Of a stretch of DNA of 64,000 nucleotides, positions 24,726 to 32,470 are shown piece after piece. The notes below the pieces were generated by a model. The model was not told where the DNA came from. It saw nothing but the letters and a program-made list of their open reading frames with translations, and ran no database searches. A program made the position numbers and the translations under genes. How positions within the stretch are numbered: the first letter of the stretch is position 1; each line of letters begins with the position of its first letter. The DNA is from Stenotrophomonas sp. SAM-B (GTDB lineage Bacteria; Pseudomonadota; Gammaproteobacteria; Xanthomonadales; Xanthomonadaceae), in NCBI RefSeq assembly GCF_013387485.1, contig NZ_JABBXB010000002.1, forward strand, positions 62,001-126,000, read 5' to 3'.

Positions 24726-26464
24726 GCGTTCCACTTCTGGATGGTGCTAACGAGCGCCTTCATGCGCTCGGGCCAGTCAAAGCGCGTCGCCATGTTGGCT
24801 GAGGTCGTGTGCTCTCGAGAGGCGAGGGCGAGCGAGATCTTATCGATGGTGGCCCGATTGAGCTTGGTTTCCACGTAAGATTCGTCCTTCTTCGACTTGG
24901 ATTCGCTGGGAAAGAAGAGCTCGAACTGCGCAGGATCAACGGGATCAGCTTTCATGCCGAGTGCTTTGCCAATCACGGAGCCGGGCAGGTAAGTCTCAAT
25001 CTCTTTGCCAGCCGTGACCCACATGTATCCGCCTGGCAGCTTTGCGATCTCCTCTTGCGCTTTGAGCACGCGAGGCTTTAGTGCGGCCCCCTTGGATGAT
25101 CGATCGCTGTCGCACACCAGCGCAGCATTGCGGTTAAGCCGTATGAGCTGGATGAGCTCTTCGGGATTAGGCGTTGTTGGGTCACGGAAACTTGTTCGAG
25201 CCAAGAGGGATCCGCCGTAGAAGGCGCAGGCGTAGTCACGGCCTTCCAAGAGACTCCCCTTCGAGAAGGTCTCGATCCAGTGGTTGAGATAGATGGCATC
25301 TGACGGTCCCTCGACCCAGATGATGCCGTTCGCCTGCAAAATGTCAGACGCGCGAGCGCCCAGGTCACCGACCACCTGAGAGTGATCAAAGTGCGCCGAG
25401 ATCGTTTGAGTCGATGCAGCGGTCCCGTCATGTGATACGCGCACAAATTGAGCATGATCGGAGCGACTGAACTGATCGAGCGTTGCACTGGAATGGGTGG
25501 TTAAGAAGACGGTGCATCCGTTCTCGACGGCAAATTCTTCGATGTACTTCAGGAGGCGCCGGAGCAGGGCAGGATGGAGATTGTTCTCCAACTCCTCAAA
25601 GGCGAAGACATACTCGCCCGCTGACTTTTTCTCTAGAGTGGGCACGACCAGAAGATTGAGCAAAACCAAGATGACGGTCTTCAACCCGCTACCAGAGCTG
25701 CTCAATGGAATGAGCCCCTTGTTCACCTCTTCCAGAAAGATCTCCCAGTCCCCGTTCTGATGCTGTTGCACAGAGATGGCAGAGAAGGTTCCGTCCGGGC
25801 CAAAAATAAGGTTGAGCGCGCTTCTCAGACCTTGAATGATGGCAAGCGTCGTCATGATGCTATCGGCGCGGATGAGGTGGTCGCGAATGATATTCGTCGC
25901 GCCTCGGCCATCGGATCCAAGCGAAAGCGCGTGATCCGACTGCTCATCCCGGATATCTCGATCCGCTAGCATTTGCCGGAAACGACAACCCGTGAAGGGG
26001 AAGACCAAGCGGCTCGCCGCCTTAGCAAGCTCAAGCCTTGCTTCCTCATTGAGCTCGTAAGCTATGTCGCGGCGTTGAGTCGTCGAATATGCGGCCTCGT
26101 ATTTAAGGTGATCTACTTGCCCTTGTGCGGCTTCAATCCAAGAGACGGGTGTATCAACGAAACGCTTCCCATGATAGGTCCAGTAGGTCTCATACCGTGG
26201 GACCGCAAGCGCGCTAGATCTGCCCGTGTCTGGAAAAATCCACTCCAAAGTGGACTGATCGTAGGTTCCGTTAAGCTGATAAGACGCCGGCAGCCGCGAT
26301 TTTGTCCGGTCCGGTGAGCAGAGGCTTTGCACCACTTTCAAGAGCTGCGATTTTCCCGTGTTATTGCGTCCGATGATGATGTTGATCAACTTGAACTCAT
26401 CAAAGCCACAGTATTCGTTCGTGAAGCAGCTCAGACCCTTGATTTTGACACCTGTAACGGGCAT
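24722..26464 (-). CDS. OLD-family ATPase with TOPRIM nuclease domain
   Basis: 580 aa from the ATG at 26464, with AAGGA 5 nt upstream; the frame extends 33 codons more without support. Walker A is GRNNTGKS (residues 32-39), the ABC-type signature region is SSSGSGLKT, Walker B is YVFAFEELENNLHP and the H-loop is FLTTHSSATL. The C-terminal TOPRIM nuclease has IIWVEGPSDAIYL and ALVCDSDRSS. OLD proteins cut DNA and block phages. No UvrD-type partner is adjacent, so it is not a Gabija pair; it looks like a class 1, single-protein OLD. Confidence 0.88.
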   Translation of the reverse strand: MPVTGVKIKGLSCFTNEYCGFDEFKLINIIIGRNNTGKSQLLKVVQSLCSPDRTKSRLPASYQLNGTYDQSTLEWIFPDTGRSSALAVPRYETYWTYHGKRFVDTPVSWIEAAQGQVDHLKYEAAYSTTQRRDIAYELNEEARLELAKAASRLVFPFTGCRFRQMLADRDIRDEQSDHALSLGSDGRGATNIIRDHLIRADSIMTTLAIIQGLRSALNLIFGPDGTFSAISVQQHQNGDWEIFLEEVNKGLIPLSSSGSGLKTVILVLLNLLVVPTLEKKSAGEYVFAFEELENNLHPALLRRLLKYIEEFAVENGCTVFLTTHSSATLDQFSRSDHAQFVRVSHDGTAASTQTISAHFDHSQVVGDLGARASDILQANGIIWVEGPSDAIYLNHWIETFSKGSLLEGRDYACAFYGGSLLARTSFRDPTTPNPEELIQLIRLNRNAALVCDSDRSSKGAALKPRVLKAQEEIAKLPGGYMWVTAGKEIETYLPGSVIGKALGMKADPVDPAQFELFFPSESKSKKDESYVETKLNRATIDKISLALASREHTTSANMATRFDWPERMKALVSTIQKWNA

Positions 26465-26757
26465 AGCATTCCTTGCAGCTGATGTTGGGGCAGGCCGGAC
26501 AGAAGCGTGTGACGCTGATCTCAGTCTATCGCGAGAGTCACCGAGTCCAAGCAGCCCCCCCATCTTCTCGCCTATTCATGATTCGTTCGCCAGGGGATGC
26601 GCTGAGCGTAAGTGTGTTGGACTCGAAGTGGTTCCATGGCGAAGACGGGGGGGCTCCTCAGATCCCCAAAGCACGAAGTCAAAACCGCACTTATGGTTTC
26701 CGCTTCGCGTAAACCGTGCGGCCTGCCTGGGGTTTGGCCGAGCGCTGCCGCGCTCGC

Positions 26758-26774
26758 ATTTGACTGCGTCAAAT
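26758..26774. repeat. Perfect inverted repeat, 7-bp arms
   Basis: ATTTGAC-TGC-GTCAAAT. A 3-bp spacer suggests a protein site rather than a hairpin. No adjacent gene explains it. Confidence 0.35.
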
Positions 26775-27288
26775 GGCCAGGCACCCAGAGCACGCTGATT
26801 GCTCAGCAAAGCGTGAGATGCCACCGCTGCCAGGTCCGTTCCGAAAGGAGGAGGGCGAGATAGTGGTCGGACCCAGCTCAGCCACCCCATCTTGACCTCA
26901 TTGCGGGGGCTGGGCTCGCTACTTCTGGGAGCTCAGGTGACTAGGCTGGATGGTGCCAGCCGGACTGGCAAAACCCTAAAAGGCACGCGCATTTTGCGGG
27001 TTTTTTGCGGCTAGGGTTGGCCTTATTGGACGATATCGGACCCTGGTCCGCGCTGTTTAATGACGTGTATCGTTCCGCCGCGCTGGCCTTCGGTATTGGC
27101 CTGGGACGCTTCGCCGTTCCGGCAATCGATCGTCTGAAGCATCTCTGTCTGCACCGAAAGGTCGCTCGTCTGGCGAGTCCTTGCTTGCCAGAGCAGTCCT
27201 GTGGCAACTAGACTTCGAGGACACTCACCAGGACATATTCTGGTCTGGGTTCTCTAGGAAGATCAATGGTTTAGGGGTCGGAACGTTT

Positions 27289-27307
27289 AGTCCTACTCGC
27301 TCCGCCA
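27289..27307 (+). repeat. tRNA-Ser 3'-end-like sequence, candidate right attachment site
   Basis: AGTCCTACTCGCTCCGCCA matches the T-arm 3' strand, acceptor stem, discriminator base and CCA of a tRNA-Ser. The sequence to its left is not tRNA-like, so only the 3' end is here, as left by island integration. It matches the copy at 5604-5620 in 15 of 17 positions. Confidence 0.6.
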
Positions 27308-27353
27308 GATACGCAAAGCGCCCCGAAAGGGGCGTTTTGCGTATCTGGCGGAG
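27300..27353. terminator. Long hairpin covering the tRNA 3' end
   Basis: Two 25-nt arms (27300-27324 and 27329-27353) pair with only a G:T wobble and close on a GAAA loop. The inner part, GCGCCCC-GAAA-GGGGCG followed by TTTTGCG, looks like an intrinsic terminator; the outer part extends it symmetrically to include CTCCGCCA of the tRNA end. Confidence 0.65.
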
Positions 27354-27448
27354 AGAAGAGGGTGCCGACGCCGCGCGGGTTCGACGGATTCGCCGGGAGC
27401 GAATCCGGACAGCCGAATGGCTGGCCCTGGAGCGCGTAGGGCGGAAGG

Positions 27449-27472
27449 GTTGGGTGCATGGACGCACCCAAC
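27449..27472. repeat. Hairpin with 9-bp perfect stem
   Basis: GTTGGGTGC and GCACCCAAC separated by ATGGAC. Lies in the intergenic region beyond the island end; may be one of the dispersed REP-like hairpins found in this family, which cannot be tested within the window. Confidence 0.5.
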
Positions 27473-27642
27473 AATCCCGGGCCACCGATCAGCCCTCCGC
27501 ATGAAGCGCTCCAAAAGGGGGCGTGACGCACTACCGCTGATCGCGTTCGAACAAAGACGGCGCGCTTCGATGCGATCAGTAACCAACTACCGCCCATTGA
27601 AGACGCCCAGGCCGCTTGAGCGACTGCCCCCAAACCGACCCC

Positions 27643-28614
27643 CTATGCCGAGGCCAACCAGCGCCCCCGCCGAGTCGCGCCAGGAGAGTGCCCCATGACG
27701 CGCTTGTACGCACGACTGAAAGCCGCCTGCGACGCGTACCCAAGACGCTCTGCCACTACCTCTATCGACAGGCTTTGGTGGCTCAGCCATTGACTGGCCA
27801 ATTGCATGCGCAGCTCAGTCACGTATCGCAGGGGCGCGGTTCCAATCACGGTCTGGAACCGGTCTGCAAAGACAGACCGTGAGATGTTGGATTCCGCAGC
27901 CAGTGCTTCGACAGTCCAGTCCCGCCCAGGGTCTCTGTGCAGGGCAAGCAACGACAGCGATAGACGAGGGTCGCGCATGGCGATGACCAGGCCGGATGCG
28001 CCGTCGCAACCGCGCTCGACCCAGTCACGGACGATCATGGCGGCGACGGCATCCGCCAGCCGGGCGAGTATGCCCGCATAGCCAATACGTCCGGAGCACA
28101 CCTCGCGCTTCATCGCGTCGACCATCGGCAACAGCCCGGTGAACGGAGTGGCGTTGCCATCGGCCAACATCACCGCCGGCATCACCTTGCTCAACCCTTG
28201 CATGCCACCCAGATCGAACACCATGCATCCGTGGAAAAGCACCGCGCTTGGCACGGCATGTGTGCTCGGGCATGTGTCTATCCCGCTCACCGCGTCGCCC
28301 AGTGGAGCGGCGTCTATCGTTTCCAGACACTGGACGGGATGGTCCTCGCCCGACAGCAACGCGTGGCCTTCTCCACGTGGAAGAAGCACGACATCCCCGG
28401 CGGAGAGAAGGTGTTGGCTGCCGTCCGCACCACGAAGAATCGCATTGCCCACTGCCAGGTAATGGAAGTAGGCATGGCCTGGCTTCGGCGGAAATCCAAG
28501 CCCAAAGGTCGGCCCGGTCTGGATGCGTCGGTATTGAACGCCATGCAGTCGCATGCCGGTCAGCAGCTCGCTGATCAGGTCGGAGGACTGGGACGGGTGT
28601 GGAGCGTGGCTCAC
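27643..28614 (-). CDS. AraC-family regulator with N-terminal cupin domain
   Basis: 323 aa. Cupin_6-type ligand domain in the first 200 residues (GHAYFHYLAVGNAILRG, LSAGDVVLLPRGEGHAL). The C-terminal AraC DNA-binding domain has two helix-turn-helix units (TVEALAAESNISRSVFADRF and SIEVVAERLGYASQAAFSRAYKR). It is transcribed divergently from the MFS gene, with 104 bp between the starts, the common arrangement of an AraC activator with the exporter it controls. Confidence 0.9.
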   Translation of the reverse strand: MSHAPHPSQSSDLISELLTGMRLHGVQYRRIQTGPTFGLGFPPKPGHAYFHYLAVGNAILRGADGSQHLLSAGDVVLLPRGEGHALLSGEDHPVQCLETIDAAPLGDAVSGIDTCPSTHAVPSAVLFHGCMVFDLGGMQGLSKVMPAVMLADGNATPFTGLLPMVDAMKREVCSGRIGYAGILARLADAVAAMIVRDWVERGCDGASGLVIAMRDPRLSLSLLALHRDPGRDWTVEALAAESNISRSVFADRFQTVIGTAPLRYVTELRMQLASQWLSHQSLSIEVVAERLGYASQAAFSRAYKRVMGHSPGATRRGRWLASA

Positions 28615-28718
28615 TGAGGCGGTCCGGGGCTTCGATCAAAAATACAGGCTGAAAAATCATAGATCATCCTGACCTGTCTCCCTAGACTCTCGGCTGCACG
28701 AATGCACTGGGATCTGTG

Positions 28719-29963
28719 ATGAGCAATAACGTAGTGGATGCCGCGAACGCGCCTGATTCTGTGGACAGGGGTCGGGAAGAGCCGTCTTCATCGGCATGGG
28801 TGGCCGTGTTTTCGCTGGCCATGGGTGTTTTTGGGCTGCTCACGGCGGAGTATCTGCCTGCCAGCCTGTTGACGCCGATGGCGGCGGACCTGGGGGTGTC
28901 GGAGGCGCTGGCCGGTCAAGCAGTGACGGTCACGGCTGTTGTGGCCCTGTTCGCTGGCCTGCTTGTGCCTCGGCTGACCCGTTCGATGGACAGGCGCGTG
29001 GTGCTGTTGAGTTTCACGGCTCTGATGATCCTCTCCAACGCCTTGGTGGCGTTGTCGTCCAGCATGGGCGTCCTCCTGGTGATGCGCGTCCTCCTGGGTG
29101 TCGCGCTGGGCGGTTTCTGGAGCATGGCGGCGGCCGTGGCCATGCGGTTGGTGCCGCCCCAACGCGTGCCCCGCGCGCTGTCCGTCATCTTCAGCGGCAT
29201 TGCGGTCGGCACGGTGGTGTCGGTTCCGTTGGGGAGCTACCTCGGCGGGCTGCTGGGCTGGCGCAGCGCCTTCTGGGCGGCGACGGCGGTGGGTGGACTC
29301 ACGTTTGCGTTCCAGTGGTTCACGCTGCCCCGAATGGCTCCGCGCAGGGCGGCACTCCCGGAGTCGGTGGTGGGGCTCTTGCGCCGGCCAGGCGTTGCGA
29401 TCGGAATGCTGGGCTGCGTCCTGGCGCACACCGGCCAGTACTCGCTCTTCACTTACATCCGACCCACGTTGGAGAGTCTGGGGCAGATGAGCGCTGATGG
29501 CCTGGCGCTGATCCTGCTTGGATTCGGCGTGGCGAACTTTGTCGGCACACTCCTGGCCGGTTGGCTCATGGAGCGCAGTCTGAAAGTCACGTTGGTGATC
29601 ATGCCTGCCCTGGTGGGTGCAGCCGCGCTCGGCATGGTCCTGTTGCCGGTGGGCGTTGGCGGGCTGTCGATCCTGGTCGCGCTGTGGGGTCTGGCCTTCG
29701 GTGGCGTGCCCGTTGCCTGGTCGAGCTGGGTCGCGCGTGCAGTGCCCGACCAGGCGGAGAGTGCCGGCGGGATGGTGGTCGCTGCCGTGCAGTCCTCCAT
29801 CGCAGCGGGGGCCGCCTTGGGCGGTCTGGTGTTCGGGCTGGGGGGCATCGTGGCAGTCCTCACCGTGGCTGCGGCGGTGATGCTCCTCGCCAGCCTGCTC
29901 ATCGCGTTCCGGGTCAGGGTGAGCCCGCCGACGTTCTCGGCAGGTCCGGCGTTGCATATTTAG
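28719..29963 (+). CDS. MFS exporter, NepI/sugar-efflux type
   Basis: 414 aa from the ATG at 28719, one codon after an in-frame GTG. About 12 membrane helices; the early loop PRLTRSMDRRVVLL is the MFS motif A region, and MRVLLGVALGGFWSMAAAVAMRLVP is the arginine/glycine-rich TM4-TM5 part seen in DHA1-type drug, purine-nucleoside or sugar exporters such as NepI. Probably moves a small toxic or purine-like molecule out of the cell by proton exchange; controlled by the divergent AraC regulator. Confidence 0.88.
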   Translation: MSNNVVDAANAPDSVDRGREEPSSSAWVAVFSLAMGVFGLLTAEYLPASLLTPMAADLGVSEALAGQAVTVTAVVALFAGLLVPRLTRSMDRRVVLLSFTALMILSNALVALSSSMGVLLVMRVLLGVALGGFWSMAAAVAMRLVPPQRVPRALSVIFSGIAVGTVVSVPLGSYLGGLLGWRSAFWAATAVGGLTFAFQWFTLPRMAPRRAALPESVVGLLRRPGVAIGMLGCVLAHTGQYSLFTYIRPTLESLGQMSADGLALILLGFGVANFVGTLLAGWLMERSLKVTLVIMPALVGAAALGMVLLPVGVGGLSILVALWGLAFGGVPVAWSSWVARAVPDQAESAGGMVVAAVQSSIAAGAALGGLVFGLGGIVAVLTVAAAVMLLASLLIAFRVRVSPPTFSAGPALHI

Positions 29964-30091
29964 GCGGCCACACCAGGGATGCGCATCGGGAGTGAAGGAC
30001 TGTCGATGTAGTCGGCCGTCCTGTCTCTGCTTCCGCTAAAGTGCTCGGCCCTGTTTTAACTGGCGCTCGCTCCCGGGCGTGCACGTGAAGG

Positions 30092-30787
30092 ATGTTGTTG
30101 TTGATGGTGGTGAAAGGTCTGGTGGTATTGCTTTTGGTTTTTGCTTCGGTTCCTGGTGTGGCAGCAGAGCTGGTCGGCCGCGCGACGGTCACGGACGGGG
30201 ACACTCTCACCGTGGCGAAGCAGCGCATCCGCCTCTGGGGCATCGACGCTCCGGAAAGCGCGCAGCAATGCACCGCCCAAGATGGGCGCACTTGGCCCTG
30301 TGGGCGTCGGTCAGCCGCCGCGCTGGACGGCTATCTGCTGGAAAAAACCGTTCGTTGCCAGCCCAAGGACACCGACCGCTACGGCCGGGTGGTGGCGGAG
30401 TGCTTTGTTAAAGGTACGTCGGTCAATCGGTGGATGGTGCGCTCCGGTTGGGCGGTCGCGTATCGCCAGTACGCCACGGCATTCATCGCAGACGAGGCCG
30501 ACGCACGCCAGCACCAGCGGAACCTCTGGCAGGGGCCGTTTCAGATGCCAGCGGACTACCGTCGCAGCAAGCGTGAGCAGACGGCACGACACGCCCCGGT
30601 AGCCTCGCAGCCGGCGCCGGGCGGATGCCGCATCAAGGGCAACATCTCCCGCCAAGGCAAGAAGATCTACCACGTGCCCGGCCAGCGGGACTACGAGCGC
30701 ACGAGCATCGACCCGAGCCACGGCGAGCGAATGTTCTGCAGCCCTGCGGATGCACTACAAGCAGGGTGGCAGCCGGCGAAGCGCTGA
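30092..30787 (+). CDS. Secreted thermonuclease-family nuclease
   Basis: 231 aa with an N-terminal signal (VVLLLVFASVPGVAA). The staphylococcal-nuclease fold has ATVTDGDTL, IRLWGIDAPE and DRYGRVVAE, which hold the catalytic Arg, Glu and Arg. The C-terminal 60 residues form an extra domain with GNISRQGKKIYHVPGQ and MFCSPADALQAGW, seen on several SNase-family proteins. It degrades DNA/RNA outside the cytoplasm. The start is uncertain: ATG 30092 has AAGG directly against it, and ATG 30104 or GTG 30107 are alternatives. Confidence 0.88.
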   Translation: MLLLMVVKGLVVLLLVFASVPGVAAELVGRATVTDGDTLTVAKQRIRLWGIDAPESAQQCTAQDGRTWPCGRRSAAALDGYLLEKTVRCQPKDTDRYGRVVAECFVKGTSVNRWMVRSGWAVAYRQYATAFIADEADARQHQRNLWQGPFQMPADYRRSKREQTARHAPVASQPAPGGCRIKGNISRQGKKIYHVPGQRDYERTSIDPSHGERMFCSPADALQAGWQPAKR

Positions 30788-30792
30788 GCTTC

Positions 30793-31155
30793 TCAGACCC
30801 TCCCATGCAGGCGGCGGCGCAACGCCCCGGCTGCCGCCGCGATGGCCATCGCAGGCACCGCCAGTACCAGTGCGTACACCAGGCCGGCGAGCAACAACGG
30901 GCCAAAGCCCGAGACCACGGCCACCACCGGCACCTGCAGCGCCATGAGCAACAGTCCCCATAGCCATGCCTTGCGGGGAAAGCAGGCGCCTAGAACGGCG
31001 GCGATACCCAGTGCGATGGGATAGACGACGGTCCAGAACGCAGGCGCGTCCCAGGGCTCGCCGCCTGGTGTCCGCCAGGCCACCAGCACCCAGAACACCA
31101 CGCCGACCTTCAGCGTGACAGCGCCTGCTGCAAGAAGGTTTCCCGTCATCCGCAT
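30793..31155 (-). CDS. Four-span small membrane protein, tail of the iron-uptake operon
   Basis: 120 aa; AGGAGAG lies 6 nt before the ATG. Four hydrophobic helices (LLAAGAVTLKVGVVFWVLVAW, WTVVYPIALGIAAVLGAC, WLWGLLLMALQVPVVAVVSGF, LLLAGLVYALVLAVPAMAIAA). No enzyme motif. It lies 54 nt downstream of the 41-aa protein and is on the same strand as the PepSY and siderophore-receptor genes, so it is probably the last gene of that operon. Confidence 0.7.
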   Translation of the reverse strand: MRMTGNLLAAGAVTLKVGVVFWVLVAWRTPGGEPWDAPAFWTVVYPIALGIAAVLGACFPRKAWLWGLLLMALQVPVVAVVSGFGPLLLAGLVYALVLAVPAMAIAAAAGALRRRLHGRV

Positions 31156-31209
31156 CGTTGCTCTCCTGCGCGAACATCCAGCATGCCATTGTTCAACGGG
31201 GGAGCGCGT

Positions 31210-31335
31210 CTACTTCATTGCCTCCAGCGGCACCAGCGCCGCCCACACCAGCAGCAGTGCCAGCCACGGCCAGCGCCAGCGACCCATGCCGTGCCACGCT
31301 GCGCGCCAGGGGCCGGGCAGTTTGTCCTGACTCAT
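31210..31335 (-). CDS. 41-aa single-span membrane protein overlapping the PepSY gene
   Basis: A short frame that begins with the ATG of an ATGA overlap with the PepSY stop and encodes MSQDKLPGPWRAAW, then GRWRWPWLALLLVWAALV, one membrane helix with basic/tryptophan flanks. AAGG lies about 10 nt upstream. Small membrane proteins often follow PepSY genes in siderophore operons. It probably supports the PepSY reductase. Confidence 0.65.
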   Translation of the reverse strand: MSQDKLPGPWRAAWHGMGRWRWPWLALLLVWAALVPLEAMK

Positions 31336-32462
31336 GTCTGCCGCCTTTTAGCTGCCGATCGCAGCGAATCCACTGTGCGAAGTCCGTAGAGATACACGCC
31401 GGTGAAGCACAGCCCTGTCACCAGCGTGCCGGCCAGCAACCACAGCAGCCGGATGGGCCACCCACCGAAGCTGCCGAAGTGCAGGGGATCGGCCATTTCG
31501 GCGATGCGCTGATGGACCCCCAACGCACGGCCGTCATGCATGCCGATTACGTGCCCGGTGCGCAGGTCCACGGCAATGTTGTTCGCCCGCTCCCGCACCA
31601 GCCAGGCGTCGGCCTCGCCCATGAACAGGATGCTGCCGCCATCGCGTGCGGGGATGGCGCCAAGGATCCGAAGGCTGGGCCATTGCTGGCGGACGGTCCG
31701 AACGGCAGCGTCTACGGCGACCGGGTCTACGGCGGCAACGCGGTCATCGCCCTTGGCCAATTGCATGGTTGGTGCGGCCGGTGCATCGCCGCCGAGGGAT
31801 TCGATCAGATACCACGCCCCGGTCAACCCGATCAGCAGCAGAAACCAGAGTGACCACACCCCGGCCAACCGATGCACATCCCCCCACAGGCGGCGCGGTC
31901 GCGAGGCGTCAGGCCGTTTGAAGAAACCGCGCCACCACTTCTTGTAGATGTACAGGCTGCTCAACAGCGACAACAGCAACGGGATGGACAGCGCCGCCAC
32001 CAGTGGCACGCCCCAGGCCACTGGCAGCATCAGGTGGCGATGGGTGTTGCGCAGCAGCCGTTGCGTATTGAACCAGCCCGTGTCGCCGGTCACCTGCGCG
32101 GTGTAAGGGTTGATCCAGACAAAGCGTCGCTTGCCGTCGGGTCGACGCATCTGCGCGCGCGCAGCGAACAGGCGCGTGTGGCCGGCGGAGATGCCTTCCA
32201 GCTCCCAGTCCGGATGCGCCGTCTGCGCGGCCTGGATGACTGCCCCCCAGCCGGCTTGTTCACCACCATCGGCGACGCGGATGGGGGAATGCAGCAGCCA
32301 GTCGATCTCCTGCGAGAATACCGCCAGCGTGCCGGTAAGGCAGACAAAGCCCATGAACAGGCAGAGTTTCAGGCCGAGCCAGCTGTGCAGGTCGAACCAC
32401 AGCCGCCGTCCACTTCCACTGCGCGCAGGGCGGTTGGGGGGCATTGGCGCAGGCGGGCGCAT
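31332..32462 (-). CDS. PepSY-TM protein of a siderophore uptake operon
   Basis: 376 aa. N-terminal helix LCLFMGFVCLTGTLAVFSQEIDWLL with the HSWLGL histidine pattern, a periplasmic PepSY part (GAVIQAAQTAHPDWELEGI), then helices at SIPLLLSLLSSLYIYKKWW, HRLAGVWSLWFLLLIGLTG and LLWLLAGTLVTGLCFTGVYLYG. The several conserved histidines near the helices fit haem-binding inner-membrane reductases that free iron from ferric siderophores. It starts 8 nt after the receptor stop and overlaps the 41-aa gene. Confidence 0.85.
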   Translation of the reverse strand: MRPPAPMPPNRPARSGSGRRLWFDLHSWLGLKLCLFMGFVCLTGTLAVFSQEIDWLLHSPIRVADGGEQAGWGAVIQAAQTAHPDWELEGISAGHTRLFAARAQMRRPDGKRRFVWINPYTAQVTGDTGWFNTQRLLRNTHRHLMLPVAWGVPLVAALSIPLLLSLLSSLYIYKKWWRGFFKRPDASRPRRLWGDVHRLAGVWSLWFLLLIGLTGAWYLIESLGGDAPAAPTMQLAKGDDRVAAVDPVAVDAAVRTVRQQWPSLRILGAIPARDGGSILFMGEADAWLVRERANNIAVDLRTGHVIGMHDGRALGVHQRIAEMADPLHFGSFGGWPIRLLWLLAGTLVTGLCFTGVYLYGLRTVDSLRSAAKRRQT

Positions 32463-32470
32463 GGGCAGGC

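Larger units (their letters stand above)
26465..27642. other. Right end of the island: non-coding or decayed DNA
   Basis: No gene over this 1.2 kb is convincing; short open frames lack ribosome sites and family signals. It contains the OLD promoter side, an inverted repeat at 26758-26774, the tRNA 3'-end-like repeat at 27289-27307, a strong hairpin at 27300-27353 and another at 27449-27472. The region to the right of 27353 is probably chromosomal intergenic DNA. Confidence 0.55.

Noticed and set aside
24722..26464. Gabija system
   Set aside because: Only the OLD/TOPRIM (GajA-like) component is here; no UvrD-like GajB gene is adjacent. The UvrD-type helicase at 61-64 kb is a distant helicase IV homologue.
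26941..27211. Short overlapping open frames on both strands near the island end
   Set aside because: No ribosome site, non-ATG start on the plus strand, and no family signature.
27271..27633. 120-codon minus-strand frame reading APFGALCVSGGAS at the tRNA end
   Set aside because: It is the antisense reading of the tRNA 3' end and its hairpin, a well-known spurious prediction in this family.
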